A DNA stretch of 64,000 nt from Metridium senile (Eukaryota; Cnidaria; Anthozoa; Actiniaria; Metridiidae), in the NCBI GenBank assembly GCA_949775045.1, contig OX459103.1, positions 7,430,541 to 7,494,540 on the forward strand, in the 5' to 3' direction. The notes below the pieces were generated by a model. It was not told where the DNA came from and ran no database searches. It saw only the letters and a program-made list of their open reading frames with translations. Both the position numbers and the translations under genes were made by a program. Shown one piece after another: positions 29,638-58,214 of this stretch (position 1 is its first letter; each line of letters opens with the position of its first letter).

Positions 29638-32439
29638 CAACCTCGTCCCCAGGGCCTTCTCGGCCGACTCCAATTCAAGATGGCGGTCGTCGGGGAGAAG
29701 ACCCTGGTGTAGGCTGGAAACACGTGACCAAAATCTCCACGATCTGTGGAGATTTTGATCACGTGTTTACTAAACAAAATGGCTGCCAAATAAAACTGCG
29801 CATGCGTTAGTCCTTTGAAAATTAAAAACAAAATGGCTGCCGGCGATTGAAAGTAATGGAGTTAATCGGTGCATTTAGAACCAAAAGATAATAACCTCAA
29901 GTGAATTTGGCGTTTATACTTACGAAAATCTTGTTATATATAATCAGATCACATGGCAATCCGATGCTTGTGTTTATTTAGCCATTGGAATAGTTCGAAT
30001 CAGAGAAGATTTGGTTCTATTGACCCCTATTGACAGTCTAGCACAGGATTTATTTTGAAGCTAATAGAGTCAATTATTGTTGATGAATGTGAGTATATTT
30101 CTTGTGCAGTGCTGAGCAACTATGTCGAACATTCTCTATATGGAAAGAAACACATGCTGAAGTTGACATGGGCCGGGTGTTATATTTCAAAGTATGTGGA
30201 TCAGATAATAGTTGAATCTTTTATCTTATCTTTACTGGCTGTATAGTACATGTTTAACTATATATCACTATTAAAAACTGATATGATTAATTCAATGGAC
30301 AGCTTTAATGTGTACAAGTTTCTGTTTCAATTGACATTTATTCTCAATTATTATTTAAGTAAACAATTAAAAACCTCATTATTACAGTAAGCTGAGTGCA
30401 TGCACTTTAATGACTGCAAAAGAAAATCAAATGTCAGTATAAAAAAAATTAAATGGTTGGCAATATGTGAGGGTAATTGGCTTAATACTGAGCTTGGTTG
30501 TCCACTTTTAAAAAAGGATAATATTATAAAATTTAGATAATTGTGGGACAATCATCTGCTTGGATAGCAATAGTAGTAAGTTGTGTTTTTATTATTTTAG
30601 GGTTACATCTAATAAACATATCTTGTTGTTTTTTAATTGACACCAGGGTGTTTCATTTTATGTTTTCATTTACCAGATATTGATTTAATACAGGCATCAA
30701 TAAATTTACTATGAGATAACAGGGTGTCTGCATCCTGTAATATTGCAGAATAACACTGGAAAATGAACAAATTTAAAGTGGACTGCTGTTATATTTAAAG
30801 TAAAAAAATACAAGAACATCATTAGTTGAATATTGTTTATTACTGGCAAAATGTTAGTTTCGTAATAGCTAATAAATTGCTAATAAATTGAATGTTTTAG
30901 CTATTAAAACATAAGCATAAAAATTAGTAATAAAAGTTTGAACTATATATAGCCAACACACCAAAATTATACATGTGTTTGTTTGATGTGTTTTTCTCTC
31001 CTATGCCACAAAGGTTTTTATCTGGGTTATCCGGTTTTCCTCCCTCAGCAAAAATGAACATGTGAGCAGAGTTGTGTGCAAAATATTAAACGTAGGGTGG
31101 TGAGTGTATTTCTGAGTCTCCCCCATTAGTAGGGCACACATGTCCAGCTAGAAGATAGTGATTTTTTATGTGTGTAAAACCTGACATAATTTTCACAAGT
31201 TTGGCAAAATAGGTTTGGGTATTTCGGGATAGTCAATGGCAATTTACACCTTGTGCAGGTACATTTGTGGTTTGGTGGGAAATTAAAATAATTCATTGAA
31301 AGGCAAAAGAAGATCACTGCAGCTGAACTTTATCTTTTGTCTCAGTAATGAAATGAATTCATTTCTCACTAAATCACTAATGTTCTTTCTTTGTATGAAA
31401 ATATTCTTGCAATGATTTAGGTGTTTTTCATAATTTTTGGTTTTATGCTGATTCACAAAAAGTGGTGATTGCATTCACATCTTTGAGCACTATAGGGGTC
31501 CTGAAGGGATAAAATGGGAGCTGGGATTGGCCTTATTTTTGATATGGAAAAGGGGATTGGATGCACTGGGATTTACAAATAAAATAACAATAGAAACTCA
31601 CTATAGTTGTAAACATAATGATTAATGACAAATTAATTTGCAACTTGACAGTATATGCTTTTGCTAACAGCTATGTTCTTATGTCGTGGGATATGGAAAA
31701 TGTCAAATGTTTAAGTTACATAAAGATTGTATTGTCACAGTGCATTTTAAAATATATTATTTAACATTGATGGCATTATCCATACCCAAAGATATAAAAT
31801 TACTATACTAATCTATAAAACGTTCAATTCATTTATTAAGTATAAATGTGTCAACTTTTTTACAAAAATGTATTCATGCAATGGAGGATAATCTTAAATC
31901 CCATGAAAGCAAGAGTCCGAAAGCATTCAATCAACAACAAATGAATATTCATTTCTTGATCACAGTCTCAGAATGTGTACAAACTGTACAATAAATAAAG
32001 AATGTACTGGCTTAGATCGAACCGACTATAAAATATATCATTTTGCTAGAATGCAGTTGCTCGTGTCTTTCCGTTCAATAGTTTTTGAATCTAGTAAGCT
32101 AAGCTTATATATGTCCACAAATAAATTCATTTGAACATAAGTTATCATATAAACAGCAATAAGGTTCTTTCAGTTACTATTCAACAATCGTTAAACAGCG
32201 TTAAAAAAAACGAAAACTATAAATATTAAACTACTACCTTGTTATTACTCCATTTTGCTCCATTTTGGTTTCAATGCATTGTTAACGCTAATCCAATAAA
32301 AAAGCTTGTAAGAAACACTATGACGTCATTTCCAACGGCCAATCAAAAATCGTCTTATTGCAGCCTACACCAGGGTCTTCTCCCCGACGACCGCCATCTT
32401 GAATTGGAGTCGGCCGAGAAGGCCCTGGGGACGAGGTTG
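29638..32439. mobile_element. Complete 2802-bp Mutator-like (MULE) element, non-autonomous
   Basis: Terminal inverted repeats of 79 bp (29638-29716 and 32361-32439) read identically, outer sequence CAACCTCGTCCCCAGGGCC. The element is flanked by the 9-bp direct repeat CCTTTGAAT (29629-29637 and 32440-32448). A 9-bp duplication with long inverted repeats is the hallmark of the Mutator superfamily. The uninterrupted target is seen at the end of copy 2 (57633 onwards). The interior is AT-rich and has no transposase-sized frame. A perfect-looking hairpin near 29722-29770 (AACACGTGA... / ...TCACGTGTT) lies just inside the left repeat. Confidence 0.88.
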
Positions 32440-33337
32440 CCTTTGAATCATTAATATTCATGAATTCTGGGAACTGAAGAGATAAAGTTCCATAATTTTC
32501 TGAGGAATTCGCCGGAACGAACTCCTACCAATCTCGTCCCGAAAGCTATAGGTAGCTACGAAATTAAGTAGCTGAGGGAGCCTACTAAATACAGGTTTTC
32601 AAAATGTGCATAACCAGATAAATAGAGGGGTTTATGGTGGTTGTTCATCGTTTTTTCCGGACATTTTCTCGAGGTCTGATATTTTACATACAGACCAGGT
32701 GGTGTTTCCACTGCGACCGCAATGCATGGCGGGAAATTCATCAAAAATGTCACATTTGCTTTTGACCGTCGAGGGGAAAGGATCTCAGTGAGTGGTGTTT
32801 AGCGCGGTCAGCTTGGTAGCTGGCGCTCAAGGATTTCTTCTTTCGCGATAAATTGGGATAAACACATTGCTTCTAGTTTTGAAATTAAAGCTACCAGCAA
32901 AAGAGATAATTTGAAAGAATATAAAGAAAAACGGCAGTTGTTGATGCATATTGCTTAATCAATTTCTGACGTTTAATTATAAAGTCAAGCCATTCATCGT
33001 TTTCGATGGTTTTTCCCTACCTGCCAAGTCGAGCGAATTGGAAAAACGAAGAAGGTTAGTAGACATTTGGGAGCATATTTTGTGTCTTGTATATTTGTGC
33101 TTGTTACTTGGCATTTAGGTGACACAGAAGCTTTGAATTAGTGTGAATTTGTGACTGAATCAAACTTTATGCATTCGTCTTGTAACTAAAAACAACAGTA
33201 CGTACGAGTTCTTGTGTGTTTACATTGTCTTAGCCACGTATTTATCAACATAAATATTGTCAGTTATTAAATAATAATAGTAGCTTTGTACTGCAATCGT
33301 TCTTATGTACGAAGATATCACGAAAATTGTATTGTTA

Positions 33338-33581
33338 GGGGCCGACCATTTAACTTTTGAGGGGGGGGGGGGGGGGGGGGGGGGGTGGGTGATTTTGAAA
33401 ATAAATTTCCTGCACGGCCCGAATGGCCAAAAAAAAATTCGTGCAAGCCAAAATTGCCACTCAAATCTTTGCATTTCTATCAAATAAATTGCGTGCGCAT
33501 GCCAGCTGGCTAAAAAAAATTTCGTGCACGGACCAAATCACCCCCCCCCCCCCCCCCCTCAAAAGTTAAATGGTCGGCCCC
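33338..33581. mobile_element. G/C-tract MITE, copy-2 counterpart
   Basis: Same as 2898-3138; the G and C runs are together 3 bases longer. Confidence 0.75.
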
Positions 33582-33584
33582 TTA

Positions 33585-34899
33585 GATAAACAAGTAATGT
33601 ATAACATTTTCAATGTGACAGGTGAAAGTGACAACACTCAGTGATAATGACAAGTTAAGATCAGCCAAGAACCATATGCAGAGCACCTCCAAAAGGCACT
33701 TTAGAAATAGACCGAGATTGAAGATAGTGTAAAAGAGAGAGCCAGAGCCATTTTAAATGCTTGACAGCAATATTATCAATGGTAAATTATGGACAAAACT
33801 GGGTAAAAACAATGATTCTGTGTAGTTTTCACTCATATCAATGGCTAAACCTGGATCAATTTTAATGACATTAATTAGAAAATATACACATTTTACAGTT
33901 ACATATATAGAGAATAAAGAAATCATTTTACTAAACAGAATCTGTGAACTGCAAGCAAAGTTGCATATCTTTTAAGTTGGTTGCCATAATGTTCATTTAT
34001 AGGTCAAAAGATAATTTAGAAATATCACCAATAAATATTGATGGTTACATGTTGATATATAGACATTTACTGATTGTTAATTAAATAGTCCTTATGTTTT
34101 CTTTTTAAAGAACAAAAGGAAGAATTTTTATTGAATTTGATTTCCCATAATCTTAGATAAAGGCAAACTTGTCATAATTTGGTATAGCTTTCAGTAGTAC
34201 TGTTGAATCAATGTTCAATAGCTTCAAACCACAATAGGCAATAGGCCACAGTCACCCAAGGATCCAGACACAGTCGAAAGTCAATTAAAAATGGACTGTT
34301 TCTGGATCCTGGGGTGCCTGTGAATGAATAGGCTAACATCAAATGTTAGCCTATTAACTGTTTAACCAATACACCTTTTGATCTTAGCTTCTGTAATTTA
34401 ACCTATATTTGAACCTGACAATGATATTTGAATTTTTATAGTATACAGAAAGGTTGTAGTAATCATTTATACAAACAATATAGAACTTTTAGAGCTTTAT
34501 TTATTCACACACAATGACAAATAATGTGTCAAATTACAATTGGATAATAATTATAACAATATTGAAATTATGCAAATAATGAGGATGAAATGCTATATAT
34601 TAAAGAAATAGGAAAGCAGGCTGTTTGGCTACCAGGGTAGTTTCAACAAATAATAATGTAATGAGATGTGAGATATGACATGCACAAGGTTAAAAATAAC
34701 TGATATTCAGCTATTATTAGTATAAGCCATCCCAATTTAGTCTAGGGCTGCTGTTTCTGCATCTATAACCCGTTGTAATATACCAAACAAAGATTTTCAG
34801 TTTTTTGTGAAGCTTTGCCTGGCTGAGTATCAGTACTACGTCCTCCATGTGCTCTTTATTTCTCCAATGTTCCTGCTCGAGACTAAAAAAAATTGATTT
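33585..34899. other. Spacer, copy-2 counterpart of 3142-4456
   Basis: Same content, with the 13-bp-stem palindrome at 34327-34355. One substitution seen (C at 33936 where copy 1 has A). Confidence 0.5.
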
Positions 34900-34913
34900 C
34901 TCAAGTATGTTAA

Positions 34914-35590
34914 GGCCTGGGTTTTTCCTTGTGAAAAGACCCCCCGCGAATAATGTAAGATTTTTTAAGATGTTGTCTTCGTACTTTCAAGATATTCGCT
35001 AGTTTTCAATGAAAATCGTTGTGGATGTTGATATCAGTGTCCTTAATTTTTTAGTTGCTGATTTTTGGGAGGTCACGTGGTATATGACGTCATAATAGCA
35101 AGAAAATACTCAAAATTTATGCGGTCGTGAGTTTAAGATAAAGAGAAAAACTAAAAGCCAAAAGTTGATAAGTAATAGATGACAAATAACTTCTCGTTGT
35201 TTAAACATGAATTCGATAGCTTGGTAGGGAGATATAAGGTGATTTTGAATAAGAATTATGGTCACGTGACCTGTTTTACAAAATATCCGCTTAACAGTAA
35301 GTGATAACCAGATTCAAAAAGCACAGTCTTGTAGAGACCTTGTAGAGAAGTACATTTAATGTATAAGTTTGTTTTACCTATTCAAACTCGCGACCGCATT
35401 TTCAAAGGAAAAACGAAATCCCTTATCCATCTAAACTAGTCACGTGACCACCCTTAGTTCAAAATTACAAATTAAGGATGAGCAGTAGTCTGAGATTTAA
35501 CAATGTATCAAGTTTTAATAAAATCAGATGAGTTTTGTGGCAAATGACAAATAAAAACGTTTTTTCGTGAAACACGGCTAAAACCAGGCC
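34914..35590. mobile_element. TTAA-flanked element, copy-2 counterpart
   Basis: Same as 4471-5147. Confidence 0.65.
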
Positions 35591-36131
35591 TTAATTAACA
35601 TACTTGAGTTGATCAAGGTTTCGTGCCCGACATCACTTATCGCACGTCAACTTTCATTTAAACGAATACAAGAAATTGGTCAACTTCGAATGCAGTTTAA
35701 AGACCCAAATACTGGGGCGCTTAGGGGCGCTTTTAAATTTTTAAATTACTGCATATAAGTAGTCAGACTATTTTGGTAAAGTCATAGAACAATCTATGCA
35801 ATATTTTGTCGGTAAGCACGTTTTGAATAAACACTACTTTTCGTCAGAGATTTTGCACGAACACAGTCCTAACTTTTAGAGGAGTCTTTTGAGCCTTTAA
35901 TTAGTCACATTCAGCTTCATTGTATTGCCACTGCAGATATATAATCTTATCATTTAAAAAAATTAACGTAAACTGGAAAAAAATTAAATTCGGTCGGCAG
36001 GAGAGGTTCTTCAACTTACCAGTAATATCGACATGCTACTCATCACTCGTCCGCCATCTTGAAAACTGCGAAAATAATGCATTGCGGTCGCAGTGGAAAC
36101 ACCACCTGCATAAAAAGAGCGGGTTGAAACC

Positions 36132-36766
36132 ACAGGCAGCCCAAACTCATTATCTGACAACATTGAAAAACAGAAAAACATCATTGAAAAATAAATTACA
36201 AAATGAAAAATAAAATTACAAAATGAAAAAGATACGTTTCATGTGTTTATTTAATTCATTTTAATCATTATTAAACGCTTAAATGACGGTTTTTTTGCGT
36301 TTTTTTAATATCTGCTCTCTCCTTTACTATAAAGTAGAAAAGGCTGTAAGCTTTGCGACTAAAAAAATCAAATCGCCGGTACATTTCGAGCTCAAAACAT
36401 ACCTTTCGTTTGTCCAAATTTCTAATGAAGATTGGCACCGCCTACATCAATACTTATTCTAACCACTCTGCAAGTTTTTTTCTTCAACAACCAAGATTTA
36501 CGGAGATATAAATGATTTAGTTCGATATTTGGATCTCCTACGAGCCTTGAAGCCAACGTCCACCGCCACTTTTGAGAACCTCGATTTGAAATCGACAAAA
36601 ATCAACTCACCGGGGGATGATCCGTTACAGAGTAATGGGCGTTGAGTATTTATTTGTTCCCTTGAAAGCGAGGTTCTGTAACGGATCAATGTTTCGTGAA
36701 ACGTATCTTTTTCATTTTGTAATTTTATTTTTCAATGTTGTCAGATAATGAGTTTGGGCTGCCTGT
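36132..36766. mobile_element. Fold-back MULE-type element, copy-2 counterpart
   Basis: Same as 5689-6323, including GGTTGAAACC on both sides. Confidence 0.75.
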
Positions 36767-37292
36767 GGTTGAAACCTGTTGAAACCGGTTTTCATTCATG
36801 TGACGGCTGCCTAGCTCAACGAACTTACAGAAATTTTAATGCCAAAATATATATTAAAATACTGCAGCTTTCTTCATCATTCCAAATCAAAGATCGTTTA
36901 AAGACAAAGGGTTTTTTTATATCTCAACATCAAAGAAAGTCAAAAAACAAGTTTTATAAAGAATTTTAGCTGACATAAACAAGTGAACTTCGATGGATGT
37001 TGAAACGAGTTGAAATTCGTCGGTCTTGTGGACGTTTGCATCGAAAAATAGAGCCTACGGAAGCTTATTTTTCGATAAATAATAATAAGAACTTTAATCA
37101 AAATCATCGTCAACTGCAGTTGACGGAATTAATTTGTCTGTGTCATAATTTATGAAGAAGATGAATTGAAAGCATGAGGATCGCTGATCGGTTTTCATGT
37201 GACGTCATCAAAACGCTAAAATCTAAACTTTAAATCGCAGAACCCATATTATTTCTGAAAGTTTGGTTGGTTTTTGTTGTTTCGTTCTCGAG

Positions 37293-37430
<138 letters not shown>

Positions 37431-37579
37431 TAATGTCTTAATTATACAAATAAAATACATATCTATATTTACAATTATTGTACAATTAAAATCTATAATA
37501 ATAATAATAATAAGTCAAATTCCTAAATTTTTAAATGCTAATCTATTTATAAAAATTGCTTTAAACCGCTCTGTATTAA

Positions 37580-38233
37580 GGGACTGGTCATTAAGTATAG
37601 GGGAGGGTGGGCTGGAAAAAATGGTGGGGTGGGCCATAATTTTTGAGCATGAAAAAGGGGGTGGGCCATGAAAAATTAAGCAATACACTGGGGGTATTTG
37701 GGGGTAATTGTGGTGCATTGTATAGGGGTGGGCTACGTGTAACTATGCATACACCCTATGCATAAAGAGCAAGGGACTGGGAACGAGCAACACGAAACAC
37801 CATGAACAATAAAATATTTCAATAATATTTTTCCCTTACAAGAAAGAGCATGTCTAAATTAGTAATTGTGTAGAGTTCTGTTGTCATATATTGAATCACT
37901 CCAGAGTTATCAGCATTTGAAATGTACCAAAAACGCGTAAACGAGGCTCTAAAGGCCCAAGTGCAAATGTTAAGCCAAATCTTTGTAAATTCAACAAGCT
38001 GCAACTTTTGATCAGTTTTTGTTACTACATTTAAATTTTGGAATATCACTAATTTCGATGTGCTCTTTCTAATAAAAGCAATGGTGTCTTCTAATACTGA
38101 TTAAGTAAGGAATTGCCTTTTTGCATAGGGTGTATAGACTAAGAAGTGGGCCAATAAAAGTCATTCCTTGGGAATTCTGAATTTTCCGGCCCACCCCCCC
38201 CCCCCCCCCCCCTTATTATTTATGACCAGTCCC
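37580..38233. mobile_element. TAA-flanked MITE, copy-2 counterpart
   Basis: Same as 7137-7790. Confidence 0.7.
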
Positions 38234-38236
38234 TAA

Positions 38237-39257
38237 CTTTAAATTTAGCCACAATTGTCCCCTGTTTGGCTGGTTCGTCGATTGACTGGAAAGTCTATCC
38301 GATGTTTATTCTCCTCTGCTTCCCCCCGCTGTGTTATTACCCAAGTGCGAAATTCCTCAATTCATCTGTCATAGCTAGAAACGATAGTACACTCGCTGTG
38401 ATTGGTTAGGATTTATGGCGCGAACCGCTCAAGGATATATGAGCGGAATGCTGATTGGCTAAACTAGGGAAAGGAATGTTGTTCGAATCGAAGCAGCCGT
38501 TAGTGGGGAGGGACAGGAAGCCCGACACTAAGAACGGCTGCGAGGGAGACTAAGCTGTGAAAGGTCATAGGGGCGTTTTTCAGAATCCCGGGGTTTGTTT
38601 GCAAGCGTTTCCTCAGCTCTTCTCCCCTCCCCCTCCCCCACCCTCGTTTTTTTGTACTCGTATTAGGTTTCGCGCGGCCATAAGACCGACATTGTTTGCA
38701 TCGTCACCCGGGGGGTGAATCATTTTCTGTTTTACTTCAAAAAAAAACGCGCTCCTCCGTACAGTGAGAATACTCGAACTGTGAACACTATATGAGTTTT
38801 TTGTTTGTTACATTTTTAACGGCACATCTTATGAACTTTCATTTGCTTCATTTTTATAGGTTTTGAAGCAATAGAAGGCTCAGAAAATAATAACATGAGT
38901 TTGGGAATGTTTAGGTCTTTGCGGTATATACCTCGTGTTAACAGAATGCCGGAATGTCTGATTTTTTTCTTAAATTTGTTGTTAAAATACCCTAGGGTTA
39001 GTCCTTTGACGGCATTTTTACGGTCAGCACAGTGTCTCTGTAAGCTAACGTGTCTCTAACGGGGAGCCACTGTAGTTGACGTAAGCAAGGTTGGATAGAT
39101 ATGTTCACATTTATGTATGTTTAGAAGATTTCTGGCAGAAAAGTTCTGGAAAATTTCACTACAATCAAGTTTTAAATTTTATACTTATATTTATTAATAT
39201 ATCCATTCTTTTGCTTTCTATCTTTTTTTTTATTTACGTCTGTTTGTATGTATATGC
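38237..39257. other. Spacer, copy-2 counterpart of 7794-8812
   Basis: Same content; a C run near 38322 is two bases longer. Confidence 0.4.
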
Positions 39258-39392
39258 TTGTTTGTTTGTTTGTTTGTTTGTTTGTTTGTTTGTTTGTTGT
39301 TTGTTTGTTTGTTTGTTTGTTTGTTTGTTTGTTTGTTTGTTTGTTTGTTTGTTTGTTTGTTTGTTTGTTTGTTTGCTTGTTTGTTTGTTTGG
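39258..39392. repeat. (TTTG)n microsatellite, copy 2
   Basis: Same as 8813-8947. Confidence 0.95.
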
Positions 39393-39680
39393 TGGTTAGA
39401 CCAAGGCATGGTGATAACAAAATGACGAGATTGAGTGTGGAGAAGAATGGCGAAGGAAAGGTATGCGAATGGATAGGTATTTAGGTCAATGCTAAATTAA
39501 ATGACATGCTAAAAAGCAGGTATTCGTACCAACACATCGATTGAGGGGAGGTGGGTGGTGATGAAAGAGTTGTAGAGTGCATGTAGTGGCATGTGTGAAT
39601 ATATGCGGCGTTTCAAACTGAGGTGGAATTGGAACGATATGGTATGTGGAATGTACAAGAAATATATTTTAAGTAAGTAA

Positions 39681-39830
39681 GTATATACATCAGGTAATTA
39701 GATGAAATTGATGTAATGATGTTAGGTAGTTATTGACTGAAGACTTAAAATACAAGTATATACATCAGGTAATTAGATGAAATTGATGTAATGATGTTAG
39801 GTAGTTATTGACTGAAGACTTAAAATACAT
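39681..39830. repeat. 75-bp tandem duplication private to copy 2
   Basis: GTATATACATCAGGTAATTA starts at 39681 and again at 39756. Copy 1 has a single unit (from 9236), so this arose after the 30-kb duplication. Confidence 0.95.
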
Positions 39831-40248
39831 TAAATACCAGATCGACTTTATAAAAAAATTGTAAAAAAAATATATGTATGCTATTCAGTTGCTCTTGTGA
39901 TGAAATGAGTAGTAAATCAGTCTTTTAGAAATAAACCTCAGAGGCTACCAGTTTTACAATAGTCATGAACTCTAGAAACGCTTTTGTAAATAGTGCAAAG
40001 GCAGCGTATTTTTGTTATTGGGGGTATCAATAAATCTTATGATATATTTTCTCCCTAAACATGTATATGCATGATCGTCCTTGTAGGTCCTTGCACTGTA
40101 AGCACCGGAACAGCAAAACACGAAAAAAAAACAAGTTTTAAAACATCTATTAGTTTAATAAATCTATTGTGAAATGGTTGGCGAATTAGCATCACAATAC
40201 CAACACTTGTAAACACTACGCTCATCTATAAGGTTTAATGTGCAAACA

Positions 40249-40442
40249 TAGCCTCCTCCGCTGGCAACTTCTCGCCTTTTAACGATTCTTTGCATTTTGG
40301 GGTTCCTGTGGAACGGCCGAGAAAGGACTTGAGCGAATTGAGCTTTTCGTCCCTAGTCCTAATCTTCTTTTTTTCTCGACAAAGGAAGCCCAATATAGAA
40401 AGGAAGTCCGAATTCCAGTTGGGTTACCTGTGGAGGAGGCTA
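40249..40442. mobile_element. 194-bp MITE, copy-2 counterpart
   Basis: Same as 9729-9922. Confidence 0.65.
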
Positions 40443-40465
40443 TATTTAGACAGTAACAGTCTAAT

Positions 40466-40624
40466 GCTACGTTTACACGGGACCGGACGAATTTTTCGTG
40501 CTGTTCAGACCAAATTATGGCGTCCAAATTATTGCACGTTTAGCGCGGTCCCGTGTGAACGGAACCCGTAAGCGGATGTTTTTTTGACCGGTCAAAAATT
40601 CGTCCGGTCCCGTGTAAACGTAGC
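40466..40624. mobile_element. 159-bp MITE, copy-2 counterpart
   Basis: Same as 9946-10104. Confidence 0.7.
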
Positions 40625-41215
40625 CTAAATACCGTATAAAATATATGCACCACGGAATTATCACAATTGATATATCGGTACTTGTATCTTAACCTACAAT
40701 AGAGCAAATACAGAGACATATATAATAGGCTAACGGGTTGCCATGTTTGTTTCGACCCAAACTCGCTATGACCGTGAAAGGATAGGCAAATTAATAGTTA
40801 GTAGTATAAACACTAAACCCATTGTTTTCTTTTGTTCTTTATCAACTACCACAAACTAAATGGTCTATTTTCTTGCACTGCTGTACTATTAACAGAAGAC
40901 GCATTTGTACAGGCAAAGTCTGCTAAGCCGTATTAGAAATACCGTATGCAATCTTGAAAACAATGTCATTAACAGGTTGAGATTGCAACAGAACAATAGT
41001 AATATCTTTGATACGTCTCGATTTGTTGTAAATTAAAACTATTCACCAATTCCAGGCAAAGCGCTAAATAATGTTACAGAAAACACATTTGAGTTTATTC
41101 TTTATCGAAGCTATCCCCGTGCAAATGTGCCCTTAGTCAATTTATACAGCGGTGCTAGATAACATAAAACTTGAGAATTCAAAACCTCTGGGATTAAAAA
41201 AGTTTGTTCCTCTTA

Positions 41216-41407
41216 CAGTGAGGATACTCGAACCATGAACACTTGACTTTTTTCATGTTACTTTTTGCTGAGCCTTTTACTGCTCCAAAAATGAAGCAGT
41301 GAGTTCCAATACACTAAGTGTTCATAATACATCTTATTTCTAATCTATTCGCTTAAGGGAAGTAACCAAAAAAACTCAAAGTGTTCATGGTTCGAGTATC
41401 CTCGCTG
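41216..41407. mobile_element. TA-flanked 192-bp MITE, copy-2 counterpart
   Basis: Same as 10768-10959; the 72 bp just before it in copy 1 are deleted here. Confidence 0.75.
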
Positions 41408-41424
41408 TAACATCCCGGGGGTTA

Positions 41425-41726
41425 CTCCCTTTGTCCAAGTGGTAGGGGTGAGCGGCGCTTCTTTTAGGGTTCAAAATCGTCCTTTTTTGGGCCTTTTGGG
41501 TTACTTGCTAAAACGTCAATTACGTGACATGACTCTGTCCTATAAGGGTCATTTTTACTTGGCTTTGTTACTAAAAATAAGCTTAGCTGTCAAGAATATC
41601 GCACAGTCGTACCTTTTAGGGGTTGAAATCAACAAGGCTTTGACAGTTCTCTTAATTTATGCGTATCTTTTAGGGTTCATTTGGGAAATCGATCGCCGAT
41701 CACCCCTACCACTTGGACAAAGGGAG
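41425..41726. mobile_element. 302-bp MITE below gene copy 2
   Basis: Same as 10977-11278, again 13 bp beyond the stop codon. Confidence 0.75.
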
Positions 41727-41739
41727 TATCGCCCACATC

Positions 41740-57584
<15,845 letters not shown>

Positions 57585-57667
57585 TCTGATTCCAACGTGG
57601 AATGGTACTGACTCGCTATTCCGCGAAAAGTCACCTTTGAATCATTAATATTCATGAATTCTGGGAA
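57585..57667 (-). promoter_or_regulatory. Proximal upstream region of gene copy 2
   Basis: It carries the uninterrupted junction between the leader and the AT-rich stretch around ATTAATATTCATGAATTC, which in copy 1 is split by the 2.8 kb insertion (29637 continuing at 32449). This identifies it as the pre-insertion arrangement. Promoter function is inferred from position only. Confidence 0.4.
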
Positions 57668-57705
57668 CATTGGAGTCGGCCGAGAAGGCCCTGGGGACGA
57701 GGTTG
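57668..57705. mobile_element. 38-bp stub of the same MULE family
   Basis: Bases 57669-57705 equal the outer 37 bp of the right terminal repeat of the 2.8 kb element. They are flanked on both sides by TTCTGGGAA (57659-57667 and 57706-57714), a perfect 9-bp duplication. This is an independent insertion that has lost everything but one end. Confidence 0.8.
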
Positions 57706-57714
57706 TTCTGGGAA

Positions 57715-57890
57715 GTTCCAGAATTTTCTGAGGAATTCGGAACGAACTCCTACCAATCTCGTCCCGAAAGCTATAGGTAGCTAAGAGATTAAGTCCCTAC
57801 TACGTAAGCCTACTGAAAACAGGTTTTCAAAATGTGTATAATCAGATAAATAGAGGGTTTATTAATGGTAGTAGATTGTTCAATTTTTTT
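57715..57890. repeat. Diverged start of a further unit
   Basis: Resembles 2041-2215 (and 32481-32655), sharing long blocks such as GAACGAACTCCTACCAATCT and CAGGTTTTCAAAATGTG, but with many substitutions and indels. Similarity fades by ~57.9 kb. Confidence 0.75.
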
Positions 57891-58214
57891 CGCATGCGTC
57901 ACATCCGGACTTTTCAGGCTAGAGGGGGGTCCGAAATAAAATTTTATTTTTAAAGGGAATGCGGACTTCTCTAATTTTTGGCTATTTGGAACCCTAGTAC
58001 TATTCAAACCCCACACCCTCCTGATAATGTAATTGCACCGTCCCTCATGAAAAACCATGTAAAACAATTTATCACCGATTCCATTGCTACGCGCGACATC
58101 ACACAATTTGCAAAAAGTTCGTGAGGCGAATCATTCGAACTCAATAATAGGCACCTTCACAGTTCCCTGCGCCATCTTGAAAGGAAGCCGGGTTTTTGCA
58201 TCGAAGCGAGACGA

